This document shows positions 8,699-16,945 of a stretch of DNA of 41,871 nucleotides, piece after piece. The position numbers and the translations under genes were made by a program. Origin of the DNA: Nitrospinaceae bacterium (GTDB lineage Bacteria; UBA8248); NCBI GenBank assembly GCA_018669005.1, contig JABJAL010000124.1, positions 1 through 41,871 of the forward strand, read 5' to 3'. The notes beneath the pieces are model-generated. The model was not told where the DNA came from. It worked only from the letters and a program-made list of their open reading frames with translations, and did no database searches. How positions within the stretch are numbered: the first letter of the stretch is position 1; every line of letters starts with the position of its first letter.

Positions 8699-9355
8699 CT
8701 AAAACCGCCTCACAAATGGGAGGGACTTAAGATAGGCGAAGATACTCGATATCTGGTGGCCGTTGAGGCGGGGCCACGCTAATCCCTCGGCCTTGGCCCG
8801 CTTAATCATCAGCGGCGCATGGCGAAGCATTCGGGTGGAGAATTCATTCACATTATTAATTTGCCGTGCTGCCCTTCCAAGATCCGGCCCATAATGACCC
8901 CCATCGAAAGGCTTCCCGTGGCATCTTTGGCAACCAATTTCCTCGAAAAAAGATTTGCCATGCGCCGTGTTCGCCCGAAAGGCGATTGCGCCGCCATCCC
9001 TTTGGCTCAAGGAGTTGAGGTAGGTGAAGATATCGGTGACCTCCTCGCCTTGAAATCCTGGCCATCTGACCCCGTTACTTTTGAGGGTTTCTGCCATTAA
9101 AGGCACGTGGTTCCACATGACGGCCGCCCCCAGGACGGGGGAGGTCCAGACGGTGATTCGCGACAGATTCGGCCCGACAGTTGGCCCCCCTTTTTTCTGG
9201 AGGGAATGGCAATTCGAGCAACCCTTCATATGAAAAAGGGTGTGCCCGGAATCAACCCTTTCTTTGAGGGGACGCGCTAAATCTTGTGTAAGGACATTCG
9301 CAGGCGAGAGCAGCAAAAGAGCGGTGGCGATGGAGAGCGTTATGAGGTGGCGCAT
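8699..9355 (-). CDS. Periplasmic dihaem c-type cytochrome
   Basis: A 218-residue exported protein with an N-terminal signal peptide (about residues 1-24). It has two similar cytochrome c domains with haem-attachment motifs CSNCH (46-50) and CQRCH (142-146). Each domain carries the downstream pattern GPxLxR and an HxPLM segment that could supply the distal Met ligand, suggesting internal duplication. It is probably a soluble periplasmic electron carrier between the quinol-oxidising complex and a terminal acceptor. The start at 9355 has GGAGG eight bases upstream. The gene lies directly downstream of the haem-HdrD fusion in the same direction. Confidence 0.9.
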   Translation of the reverse strand: MRHLITLSIATALLLLSPANVLTQDLARPLKERVDSGHTLFHMKGCSNCHSLQKKGGPTVGPNLSRITVWTSPVLGAAVMWNHVPLMAETLKSNGVRWPGFQGEEVTDIFTYLNSLSQRDGGAIAFRANTAHGKSFFEEIGCQRCHGKPFDGGHYGPDLGRAARQINNVNEFSTRMLRHAPLMIKRAKAEGLAWPRLNGHQISSIFAYLKSLPFVRRF

Positions 9356-9482
9356 CCTCGTATCCTCCAAAAATGGAGAGAAAGTGCAGGGAGGGCATAA
9401 AGGTAAATATGGGTTGACCCGTTAACTAACGCAAGGAGAGGGGGGGATTCCCTTTATAAACAAGGAAGTATTTGAGTGCAGG

Positions 9483-11765
9483 TTAATCCTCAAGCGCCTC
9501 GGCGACGAGTTCTGCGATATCGGCGGCCCGTATAGTTTTTTCCGGGTCCAGCGCCTTAAGCGCGTCGTCGAACATCTGCATACAGAACGGGCATGAGACG
9601 GCAGCCGTTTTGGCGCCGCAAGCTTTTACGTCCTCAAGCCGCGTGTGGTTGATTCGTTTCGTCGGGTCGTCGTCCATCCAGGCGTAGCCGCCGCCCGAGC
9701 CGCAGCACAGCGCCCTGTCCTTGCTCCGCTCAAGGTCTTTGAATTCTCCTTTGCCCGCGATCTGAAGAAGAATTTCTCGGGGCTCATCCACAACGCCGTT
9801 ATGGCGAGCCAGGTAGCAAGGATCATGGTAGGTGAGTGACTCAAGCGATTTTTTAAGCTTCAGCTTGCCATCTTTTATCAGCTCGCTAATCAGTTGGGTG
9901 TGGTGGATGACCTCGTAGTTGCCGCCAAAGTCGGGGTATTCATTTTTGTAGGTGTTAAAGCAGTGCGGGCAGGTCGTGATGATTTTCTTCACCCCGTAGC
10001 CGTCGAGGGTCGCAATGTTTTGCTTGGCGCACATTTGAAAGGTGAACTCTCCGCCCGCCCGCCGCGCCGGGTCGCCCGTGCAAACCTCCTCGGGGCCGAG
10101 GATACCAAAATCCACCCCGCCAGCCTGGAGGACTTTTACCATGGCGCGGCTGACCAAAATATTTCGGTCGATCATCGAGCCCGTGCACCCAACCCAAAAA
10201 AGATATTCGGCCTTCTCGCCATTGCCGAGGACTTTGACGTCTAGATCCTCGTACCACTCCTCGCGGTTGTGCTGGGCGCCTGCCCAGGGATGCATCTTCT
10301 CATCCATGTTCTTGAGGAATTGTTGCGCGTTATCGCTCATCTTCGATTCCATCATCACCAGATAGCGGCGCATATCCACCATCTTGGGGATATGTTCGAT
10401 GAAAACCGGGCATTCGCGCTGGCAGGCGCCGCAGGTGCGGCAGCCCCAGAGGACTTCCTCTAAGATAGCTGGCTGAAGGCCCTCCTCTTGCGCCTCCCCG
10501 AAGAGCGGCGCTGTATCAGGTGGCGTGGCCTCGCCGCCATTTTCTCCAGCCTCAGCTTGGGCGGCACGATGTTTTAAGATAATCGGGCCTGTTTGAGTCA
10601 GGTGGTCCTTCAGGTCGCGGATGAGCTTGCGCGGGCTTAAGGGGACGCCCGAGCCATAGGCCGGACAAACGCTTTCGCAACGACCGCAGTTTGTGCAGGC
10701 ATCTAAATCAAGCAGGTTTTTCCAAGAATATTGTTCAATTCTTTCGGTTCCGAGCGTCTCTAAGGCCTCAGGATCGGTTTCCATCATGCCTTCAATATCG
10801 AAGTAGGAAAGCTTGCCGCTAGAGTCTAGGTTGCGGAAAAAGATATTAGCGATGCCGTACCAGACGTGATTGACTTTCCCGAAGCCCAGATAGCCCAGGA
10901 AAGTGAATGCCGTTGCCGCATGAAACCACCACTGAACACGATGGAAGACTCCCAGGAAATCAGGCCCCCAGTTTTTCATGAACAGCGCCACCACATAGCC
11001 AACCGGCGACCATACAGCGACCGAAGGGTTTTGGCTCAACTCCGTGGCGGCAATTCGCGCGCCCTCGACAACGAAGCCTTGAATAAAGATAAGAGCCAGC
11101 AGCGATATCGCGATCCAATCGTCCAAAACCGAATTGATGCGATCTGGGCGAATGACAGCGCGCCGCCATATAGCCATTCCAATTCCGATAAGGCCAATTA
11201 AGCCGAATGTGTCGGTTAATAGAGAGAACCAAAGATAAGTATTGCCCACAAGGAAATGAATGCCGGACCATTCCTGAAAAGCGAGAAGACCGGTGGCGAG
11301 CAACTCGACGAGAAACCCGTAGAAAATAAATAGGTGCATGAAGCCCGGATAGGCATCCCGCAGCAGGCGCCGGTAGCCGAATATCTCTACAAATATGCCG
11401 CATATGCGCTCGGGTATGCGGTCCAGGCGGTTTTCCGCACCGCCCAGACGCCATAGCCGGTATCTCGACCAGATTCCGTGAAACATGAAAATCAGGGGAA
11501 CCACGGCCAGGAGATACATCGGGAATATGTGAGTGGCGAAGTTTTCGACCTGCTCGGTGTGACAACTTTGGCACTTGGCGGTAGCCGCGAATTTCGGGAA
11601 TTCGTGCGGATTATGGCAGGTAGTGCACTCGAATATTTTTTCCGGGCTGGTTTTGACGACGGTTTGTGCTTCGCTGCCTGTTGAAAACGCCATAGCGAAA
11701 AAAACCAGGAAGGTAACAACTAATGCGCCAGAGAAGCCTCGGCATATGTTTTTACGCGGAAACAT
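9483..11765 (-). CDS. Dihaem / NarI-like / HdrD-like membrane iron-sulfur fusion protein
   Basis: A 760-residue membrane electron-transfer protein. In order: an N-terminal signal/anchor (to about 34), two c-type haem motifs CTTCH (47-51) and CQSCH (65-69), then about five or six membrane helices between 82 and 298 resembling the NarI/HdrE haem b subunit. Two [4Fe-4S] motifs CTNCGRCESVCP (357-368) and CRTCGACQRECP (442-453) follow, then two Cys-rich CCG domains as in HdrD/GlpC, with CPHC and CCGSGGG...CPFC segments. Family knowledge suggests quinone-linked electron exchange with a thiol/disulfide or another Fe-S partner. A normal HdrD/DsrK-like subunit does not carry c-type haems. The true partner is unknown. 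It diverges from the Rieske operon. Confidence 0.88.
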   Translation of the reverse strand: MFPRKNICRGFSGALVVTFLVFFAMAFSTGSEAQTVVKTSPEKIFECTTCHNPHEFPKFAATAKCQSCHTEQVENFATHIFPMYLLAVVPLIFMFHGIWSRYRLWRLGGAENRLDRIPERICGIFVEIFGYRRLLRDAYPGFMHLFIFYGFLVELLATGLLAFQEWSGIHFLVGNTYLWFSLLTDTFGLIGLIGIGMAIWRRAVIRPDRINSVLDDWIAISLLALIFIQGFVVEGARIAATELSQNPSVAVWSPVGYVVALFMKNWGPDFLGVFHRVQWWFHAATAFTFLGYLGFGKVNHVWYGIANIFFRNLDSSGKLSYFDIEGMMETDPEALETLGTERIEQYSWKNLLDLDACTNCGRCESVCPAYGSGVPLSPRKLIRDLKDHLTQTGPIILKHRAAQAEAGENGGEATPPDTAPLFGEAQEEGLQPAILEEVLWGCRTCGACQRECPVFIEHIPKMVDMRRYLVMMESKMSDNAQQFLKNMDEKMHPWAGAQHNREEWYEDLDVKVLGNGEKAEYLFWVGCTGSMIDRNILVSRAMVKVLQAGGVDFGILGPEEVCTGDPARRAGGEFTFQMCAKQNIATLDGYGVKKIITTCPHCFNTYKNEYPDFGGNYEVIHHTQLISELIKDGKLKLKKSLESLTYHDPCYLARHNGVVDEPREILLQIAGKGEFKDLERSKDRALCCGSGGGYAWMDDDPTKRINHTRLEDVKACGAKTAAVSCPFCMQMFDDALKALDPEKTIRAADIAELVAEALED

Positions 11766-12092
11766 TCATTTTCCTTCCTCGTGAATCGCAAACCAATACG
11801 AAATTATTCATATATAGACTTTTCTTAAGAGCAGTAGCATACAAGTTATCAGCTACACGAGTGATTTCGCAACGGCTTGAGGATAAATTACAGGAATTGA
11901 AAATACCGTTTTCGAGAAATTGTCGAAGCAAGTGGGCTTATTTTCTGCCCAAGTCCATGATTTGACTTTGGCATGTTAATCGTTCGAGGTTTAGGGCGTC
12001 GATTAGTTGATTTGCAAGAGTGATTGATACTATTCTAGAGAAATTGATTTCAGCAACTACGCTCCACTCAGATTATTTAAGGGATTGCCAGA
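11766..12092. other. Divergent intergenic region between HdrD-like fusion and Rieske operon
   Basis: 327 bases between two divergent respiratory genes, AT-rich, with no gene seen. It must hold promoters for both directions. A candidate plus-strand promoter is TTGATT at 12007-12012 and TATTCT at 12031-12036 with an 18-base spacer (four of six matches in each box), about 55 bases upstream of the Rieske start. The minus-strand promoter was not located. Confidence 0.4.
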
Positions 12093-12560
12093 GTGTCTTC
12101 TTCTGAATCCTCGCCTCCGCAGGAACAAAATATCGAGCGCCGCGGCGCAATGATTGCTTTAAGCATGATTGCAGGTCTAGTGGTTAGCTACGGTACGGCG
12201 GCGATTTATGGATTGCGGTATCTGTTTGGAAGGCAGAGCCCGCCCCGACAAGTTCAGGTCCTTGTGGCGTCCGTTGCTGATGTTCCCGAAGGGGGGAGTA
12301 TTGTGCGCGCCGACCTGGCCGGGCAGAAATTTCTGCTCGTTAAGGCCGGCGGTGATATTCGGGCATTTTCCACATCGTGCACCCACCTAGGCTGCCAGGT
12401 TCACTGGAAGCCGGGCGATAAGACTTTCTTTTGTCCCTGTCACGATGGCGTGTTCGATGCTGACGGTAACCCTGTGTCCGGGCCGCCGCCTACGCCATTG
12501 GCCCAAAATCCTGTGGAAATTCGTGGCTCCAGCATTTTCGTCACAATGAGAGAGGCCTGA
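12093..12560 (+). CDS. Rieske [2Fe-2S] protein of a quinol:cytochrome c oxidoreductase
   Basis: A 155-residue Rieske protein that takes electrons from quinol at the Qo site of the bc complex. A basic ERRGAM segment precedes a membrane anchor (about residues 19-45), which suggests Tat-dependent insertion. The cluster-binding motifs are CTHLGC (96-101) and CPCH (114-117), supplying two Cys and two His, with the extra Cys pair for the stabilising disulfide. It starts at GTG 12093 with a modest AAGGG upstream. Cytochrome b follows after four bases and the octahaem cytochrome after that, forming one operon. Confidence 0.95.
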   Translation: MSSSESSPPQEQNIERRGAMIALSMIAGLVVSYGTAAIYGLRYLFGRQSPPRQVQVLVASVADVPEGGSIVRADLAGQKFLLVKAGGDIRAFSTSCTHLGCQVHWKPGDKTFFCPCHDGVFDADGNPVSGPPPTPLAQNPVEIRGSSIFVTMREA

Positions 12561-12564
12561 GCCC

Positions 12565-13707
12565 TTGTCTGAGAAAATCACCACCTGGATAAACGAGCGC
12601 ATTCCGTTTGATTGGGGCTCTCTTAAGCACGCCCTTGATGAGCCCATTCCGCGTCACATGCACAAATGGTGGTTTTGCCTTGGCGGAACGCCGCTTTATC
12701 TTTTCATGATTCAGATGCTCTCGGGCATCGCGCTCACTTTTTATTTTGTTCCCGACCCGGATAAGGCGTATGAGTCGGTTCGCTATATCACCCAGGAGGC
12801 GCCGTTTGGCTGGTGGGTTCGCGGCGTTCATCGCTGGTCGGGTGAACTGATGGTGGTCGCGGTAATTTTACACATGATCCGTGTGTTTTTTACGAACGCC
12901 TACAGAAAGCCGCGCGAGCTTAACTGGCTCATTGGCATGTTGCTTCTGGTTACGATATTCACCTTCGGCTTCTCGGGTTATTCACTTATCTACAACCAAC
13001 TCTCCTACTGGGCGATGGTGGTGGGAACGAATATCACCGCGTCCATACCGGTGGTCGGCGAATTTGCCGCCGGTTTCTTGCGGGGCGGGCCGGTCATCTC
13101 GGCGAATACTTTGACCCGCATGTATGTTCTTCATGTTGGCTTGCTGCCGATGGCGGCGGTGGCGTTAATCGCCTTGCATCTTTTCCTTCTTCGGCTTCAC
13201 GGAGTTAGCGATGCCGAGGACACTGGCGAGGGGGATTCTGATGAAGGTTCGGGGCGTTTTTTCCCGTTTTTCCCGGACCATTTGATGACAGAGCTGGCCA
13301 TCGGGGTTTTCTTAATTTACCTTATCAGCCAGCTGGCCATCATTTTTCCCGTACATCTTGGCGAGCCGGCGAATCCCGCTGTTACGCCAGAGCACATCAA
13401 GCCCGAATGGTATTTCTACCCGGTTTTCAGGTTTTTGAAATTGTTTTCTTTTAAAACAGGTATTATCAGTCTTCTGGTTATTGTTACGACTATGTTCGCG
13501 TGGCCCTGGGTTGATGCTGCCATCGAGAGACGATTTCCGGGCAAGGATATCAGCATCTATGTCGGCATTGCCGCATCGTTGATGATAATCATGCTCATTC
13601 TTATCGAAGGCTTATCGGGACAGGTGGCCTTTGTTAGCTCTATCATCGGTGTTGCCGTTCTCATTGTATCGGCGATGTTCATCCTGAAAGGGTTATTGCG
13701 AAAATGA
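12565..13707 (+). CDS. Cytochrome b, b6-like N-terminal half fused to subunit-IV-like half
   Basis: A 380-residue membrane protein holding the two b haems and the quinone sites. Haem ligands are His89, His103, His190 and His205. There are 14 residues between the last pair, as in cytochrome b6, rather than 13 as in mitochondrial-type cytochrome b. Cys38 (WWFCLGG) sits where b6 attaches its extra c-type haem ci. The Qo-site PEWY is at 280-283. The second half has three or four further helices and corresponds to b6f subunit IV, here fused in one chain. It starts at TTG 12565, four bases after the Rieske stop, so translation may be coupled. An octahaem cytochrome c follows. Confidence 0.94.
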   Translation: MSEKITTWINERIPFDWGSLKHALDEPIPRHMHKWWFCLGGTPLYLFMIQMLSGIALTFYFVPDPDKAYESVRYITQEAPFGWWVRGVHRWSGELMVVAVILHMIRVFFTNAYRKPRELNWLIGMLLLVTIFTFGFSGYSLIYNQLSYWAMVVGTNITASIPVVGEFAAGFLRGGPVISANTLTRMYVLHVGLLPMAAVALIALHLFLLRLHGVSDAEDTGEGDSDEGSGRFFPFFPDHLMTELAIGVFLIYLISQLAIIFPVHLGEPANPAVTPEHIKPEWYFYPVFRFLKLFSFKTGIISLLVIVTTMFAWPWVDAAIERRFPGKDISIYVGIAASLMIIMLILIEGLSGQVAFVSSIIGVAVLIVSAMFILKGLLRK

Positions 13708-13723
13708 ACGGAGGGTGTTTCCT

Positions 13724-14932
13724 GTGAACTTTCAGGCCAAGCAGTTGGTGGTGGCGATTATCAGTCTTTTCTTTTTAGCCTCATTGTTGACCGTGGGGTA
13801 TATCGAGAGCGAACGCCTGCTTCCCGAGAAGAAAGCGAAGGCGGTGGTGACTCAAAAGAATCTGAGTTGCATGAAGTGCCACGAGGAAAAATCGCCCGCC
13901 GTTGTTGCTCAGTGGAAGGATAGCCGCCATGCCACGCTCGGCGTTGGGTGCATGGACTGCCATGAGGCCAAAAAAGGTGACCCCGATGCCTGGGAGCACG
14001 AGGAATCGATGGTCGCGGTTATCCCAACGCCCAAGGATTGCGCCAGGTGTCATGAGGCGCAAGTCAAGGAGTTTGACGCCAGCGCCCATGCCCGGGCAGC
14101 CGAGTCCATCGGCAACCTTGACAGTTTTCGTGGCGTGGCCGCCGGGATGTCTGCGGCTATCGGTGGTTGTCAGAAGTGCCACGGCAACAAGGTGAGGAAG
14201 CTCAAGGATGGCCGAATTCATCCTGCCACCTGGCCCAACACCGGCGTGGGGCGAATCAACCTCGATGGCAGCAAAGGCAATTGCGCCTCCTGTCATTCGA
14301 GGCATCAGTTCTCCGTCGCCCAGGCACGCCAGCCCGAGAGTTGCGCCAAGTGCCATACGGGCATCGTGCATCCGCAGGTGGAGGGGTATGACGACTCCAA
14401 ACATGGCCTGACTTACCGGATGCGTTCTGGCGAGATGAACCTGAAAAGCGCCAAATGGGTTGCCGGAAAAGACTATAGCGCCGCTCCGACCTGCGCGACC
14501 TGTCACATGAGCGCAACTAAAAGCCTGCCCGTTACGCATGACGTCGGGTTGCGCGTCGCCAGGGCCCATCGCCCGGTTATTTCAAAAAAGCTCAAAAATG
14601 CCGACAGAAAGCGCAAAAATATGTTCAGCGCCTGCGGCGCCTGCCATGGGCCCGACTATGTAAAAGCCTTTTTCGCGCAGTCCGACCACATCCTCAACGC
14701 CTATAACAACAAGTATGCCGTTCCGGCGGAGAAGATCATGGTAGCGCTCAGAAAAGAGGGGAAAATCACCCCCGAGCCCTTTGATGAAAAAATAGAGTGG
14801 ACTTTTTTCGGTCTCTGGCATGGCGAGGGTCGCGATCCTCAAAAGGTGGCCCAAAACTTCAAGTTCGATTTTCTCGGCGAGGCAGAAAGGCTATCGCCGG
14901 GCATCGCGAAACGCATCGTGAAGGGCCCGTAA
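13724..14932 (+). CDS. Octahaem c-type cytochrome, membrane anchored, bc-complex partner
   Basis: A 402-residue protein with one N-terminal membrane segment (about residues 8-25, probably uncleaved) followed by a periplasmic domain. The domain has eight CxxCH motifs: CMKCH, CMDCH, CARCH, CQKCH, CASCH, CAKCH, CATCH and CGACH. Many extra His residues could be distal ligands. The arrangement recalls the octahaem hydroxylamine-oxidoreductase/nitrite-reductase fold, but I see no evidence of a catalytic site. Its place right after Rieske and cytochrome b suggests it replaces cytochrome c1 or f as the electron exit. Start GTG 13724 is preferred because GGAGG lies nine bases upstream; GTG 13715 is possible. 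A strong terminator follows. Confidence 0.9.
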   Translation: MNFQAKQLVVAIISLFFLASLLTVGYIESERLLPEKKAKAVVTQKNLSCMKCHEEKSPAVVAQWKDSRHATLGVGCMDCHEAKKGDPDAWEHEESMVAVIPTPKDCARCHEAQVKEFDASAHARAAESIGNLDSFRGVAAGMSAAIGGCQKCHGNKVRKLKDGRIHPATWPNTGVGRINLDGSKGNCASCHSRHQFSVAQARQPESCAKCHTGIVHPQVEGYDDSKHGLTYRMRSGEMNLKSAKWVAGKDYSAAPTCATCHMSATKSLPVTHDVGLRVARAHRPVISKKLKNADRKRKNMFSACGACHGPDYVKAFFAQSDHILNAYNNKYAVPAEKIMVALRKEGKITPEPFDEKIEWTFFGLWHGEGRDPQKVAQNFKFDFLGEAERLSPGIAKRIVKGP

Positions 14933-15003
14933 CTCGTTAGTGGAGCGGGTGATGAATTTCACTCGTTATATAAATAGAGTCGAGTAAGTGTATTTTGGAA
15001 TAG

Positions 15004-15034
15004 GGGAGGGCATGGTGCCCTCCCTTTTCCTTTT
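15004..15034 (+). terminator. Rho-independent terminator after the bc-type operon
   Basis: A perfect 9-bp stem, GGGAGGGCA (15004-15012) with TGCCCTCCC (15016-15024), closes a three-base loop and is followed by TTTTCCTTTT. It lies about 70 bases after the octahaem cytochrome stop. Confidence 0.85.
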
Positions 15035-15147
15035 GTTACAGAAGAATATTGGTAAAAAAGCCTGGGTTGTGAACGCGGGGCGGCGGGTTGGAGATGCCCC
15101 CTGAAATGTTAGAATCACGGCGATGTCTTTTTTACGGGGGATTGCTT

Positions 15148-15567
15148 GTGGTGGAGAAAAGAGCCCGAATCCTGGTGGCCAAGCCCGGTCTTGACGGCCA
15201 TGATCGCGGAGCCAAGGTTGTTGCTCGCGCTCTGCGGGACGCCGGGATGGAAGTAATATACACGGGGATTCGTCAGACCCCCGAGCAGATAGCCGCCACC
15301 GTTCTCCAAGAGGATGTGGACGGGGTGGGGCTCTCCATCCTCTCGGGGGCCCACAATTTTCTTTTCTCGAAGATCAGAGAATTGCTCGACGCCCAGAAAA
15401 TGGACGATGTCATTCTGTTTGGTGGCGGAATAATTCCTGAAGAGGATATTGTCTCGCTCAAAGGTAGCGGCGTATCAGAGATTTTTACGCCAGGAACCCC
15501 GCTCGATACGATTGTTGCTTATGTACAAAAAGCTGTTAGCGAAAAATGGGCTCGCGAGAAAATTTAA
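15148..15567 (+). CDS. Stand-alone B12-binding domain, methylmalonyl-CoA mutase small-subunit type
   Basis: A 139-residue protein consisting only of the cobalamin-binding Rossmann domain. The DxHxxG motif ([10 protein letters not shown]) would place its His on cobalt in the base-off/His-on form. A SILSGAH segment and a GGG loop complete the B12 pocket. In the family it pairs with a separate catalytic TIM-barrel subunit for methylmalonyl-CoA, isobutyryl-CoA or related acyl-CoA mutation. No such subunit is nearby. GTG 15148 is preferred, with GGGGG seven bases upstream; GTG 15151 is almost equal, and a longer TTG reading from 15088 has no family support. The next gene starts two bases after its stop. 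Confidence 0.9.
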   Translation: MVEKRARILVAKPGLDGHDRGAKVVARALRDAGMEVIYTGIRQTPEQIAATVLQEDVDGVGLSILSGAHNFLFSKIRELLDAQKMDDVILFGGGIIPEEDIVSLKGSGVSEIFTPGTPLDTIVAYVQKAVSEKWAREKI

Positions 15568-15568
15568 A

Positions 15569-16396
15569 GTGAAGCGCTTCGCTTTACTTGTTAGCTTCAT
15601 CCTCCTTTTTTTTCTCGCCGGATGTGCAACGAAGGGTGAGTCGCCGTCCTCTGCTCTCAAGGAGGCGAAGTCGTCTGCGGCCAAGAAAAATGTTTCGCGC
15701 CAAAGCAAAGCGGCCATCGGATTCTACAATTTGGGGCGCGAGAAGATGAAGCGTGGGGATTTTTCCGCCGCTGCCCTCCTCTTGGAAAAATCGGTGGTCA
15801 AAGACCCTAAGCTTTTTCCGGCTCATGCCGCCCTGGGGCGGTCTTATGAGAAACTTGGAAAAATAAAAAAGGCCCGAGCCTCATTCCGCCTTGCCCTGAC
15901 AATTCGGCCAGGTCATGCGGAAAGCCGAATCGCGCTCGGGAGAATGGCTTTTACCAAGGGCGAGGTTGAGCGCGCGCTCTTTCATCTCGAAAAGGCGGTT
16001 GAGAGCAAACCGGATTCATTTATTGCCCAATATCGCCTGGGCTTGATTCGCCGCCGCCGAGGGCAGGTTTCGCTGGCGATTCATCACTTTAAGCGAGCCA
16101 TGCGAATTTCGCCTGGCCATCAGGCAGCCCGCTATTGGCTTTGGCTAAGCCTCACCGAGCGCGGCGGCGCGCAGGCGCGTGAAGTCGAATTGGGCCGGGC
16201 GATAGTCGAGTCGGGGAGCGATACCCCGATTCGCTACTATCAGGGCCGGGCGGCGAAGTATTTTAGGCGCGGGCATATTGGCAAGGCTCTTGTAGCCATA
16301 CAGAATGCTGTGGATGTGAATCCCAACTGGCGGGACAAAAAGTGGCGGAGTGTCCTGAACGATATGGCCCGCTACCGTAGGGCCAAGAAAAAATAG
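15569..16396 (+). CDS. TPR-repeat lipoprotein
   Basis: A 275-residue lipoprotein. The N-terminal signal MKRFALLVSF... ends in lipobox LAGC, with Cys19 to be lipidated. The mature part carries about four or five tetratricopeptide repeats (for example AHAALGRSYEKLGKIKKARAS and AQYRLGLIRRRRGQVSLAI segments), which form a protein-binding scaffold. The very basic C-terminus ends RRAKKK. Start GTG 15569, immediately after the preceding stop, places the signal peptide at the N-terminus. Upstream in-frame starts inside the B12-domain gene would add an unlikely n-region. It is probably in the outer membrane or periplasm. The partner is not known. Confidence 0.85.
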   Translation: MKRFALLVSFILLFFLAGCATKGESPSSALKEAKSSAAKKNVSRQSKAAIGFYNLGREKMKRGDFSAAALLLEKSVVKDPKLFPAHAALGRSYEKLGKIKKARASFRLALTIRPGHAESRIALGRMAFTKGEVERALFHLEKAVESKPDSFIAQYRLGLIRRRRGQVSLAIHHFKRAMRISPGHQAARYWLWLSLTERGGAQAREVELGRAIVESGSDTPIRYYQGRAAKYFRRGHIGKALVAIQNAVDVNPNWRDKKWRSVLNDMARYRRAKKK

Positions 16397-16516
16397 CTTT
16401 TATTTATGGCAATACGCTCCTCGGGCAAATTGACCAATTTCCCCGGGGGTCCTTATACTTCCTCGCTGCTCGGATTTTCCTGGTGTTGGAAGTTTTTTGA
16501 AAAATGGAGTGTTTTA

Positions 16517-16945
16517 ATGAGGCGCCAAATTTTTTTGATGGCATTAATGGCAAGTATGGTTTTCGTGACCGCCTGCTCCCGCCCGCCCATTGAGCGGGCC
16601 TTGAAGCGAGAATTGCTTCCGAGCGAGGCGAATATCGTGGTGACCAACCATTGTCAGGGTTGTCATATCCATGCGGATTTTTTGGCTGATGCGCACATGG
16701 TTCGGGTAATAACGAAATATCCGGAAGGAAGCGCTTTTAGAGAGGCGAAGGAGTGTCTCGAATGTCATAACCTGCGCCTTAAAAGTTTGTTCCGCGATGA
16801 GAGGCGAAGCACGCAAAGACCGCATGGTCAGATTGTCAAGATGAGTAAAATTCCGTTGCCACAAAAAAAGCCCGTTCAGAAAAGTATGAAGAAAAAGGCC
16901 GAGAAGAAAAAAGAAAAAAAGTGGTACTTCTTCTATCTCTTTTGA
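16517..16945 (+). CDS. Small dihaem c-type cytochrome lipoprotein
   Basis: A 142-residue protein with a lipoprotein signal peptide (lipobox VTAC, Cys20) and two haem c motifs, CQGCH (46-50) and CLECH (80-84). The C-terminus is very Lys-rich (PQKKPVQKSMKKKAEKKK) and ends in aromatic residues. ATG 16517 has GGAG about eight bases upstream; a longer reading from 16406 would bury the signal. I do not recognise a named family. A membrane-tethered electron shuttle is a reasonable inference. Its stop overlaps the end of the convergent ABC permease gene by 13 bases. Confidence 0.8.
   Translation: MRRQIFLMALMASMVFVTACSRPPIERALKRELLPSEANIVVTNHCQGCHIHADFLADAHMVRVITKYPEGSAFREAKECLECHNLRLKSLFRDERRSTQRPHGQIVKMSKIPLPQKKPVQKSMKKKAEKKKEKKWYFFYLF

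Noticed and set aside
13781-14569. 262-residue minus-strand open frame
   Set aside because: Antisense shadow of the octahaem cytochrome gene, whose eight CxxCH motifs prove the plus strand is coding.
15088-15147. Longer N-terminus for the B12-binding domain
   Set aside because: The extra residues lack family similarity and no ribosome-binding site precedes TTG 15088; GGGGG is well placed for GTG 15148.
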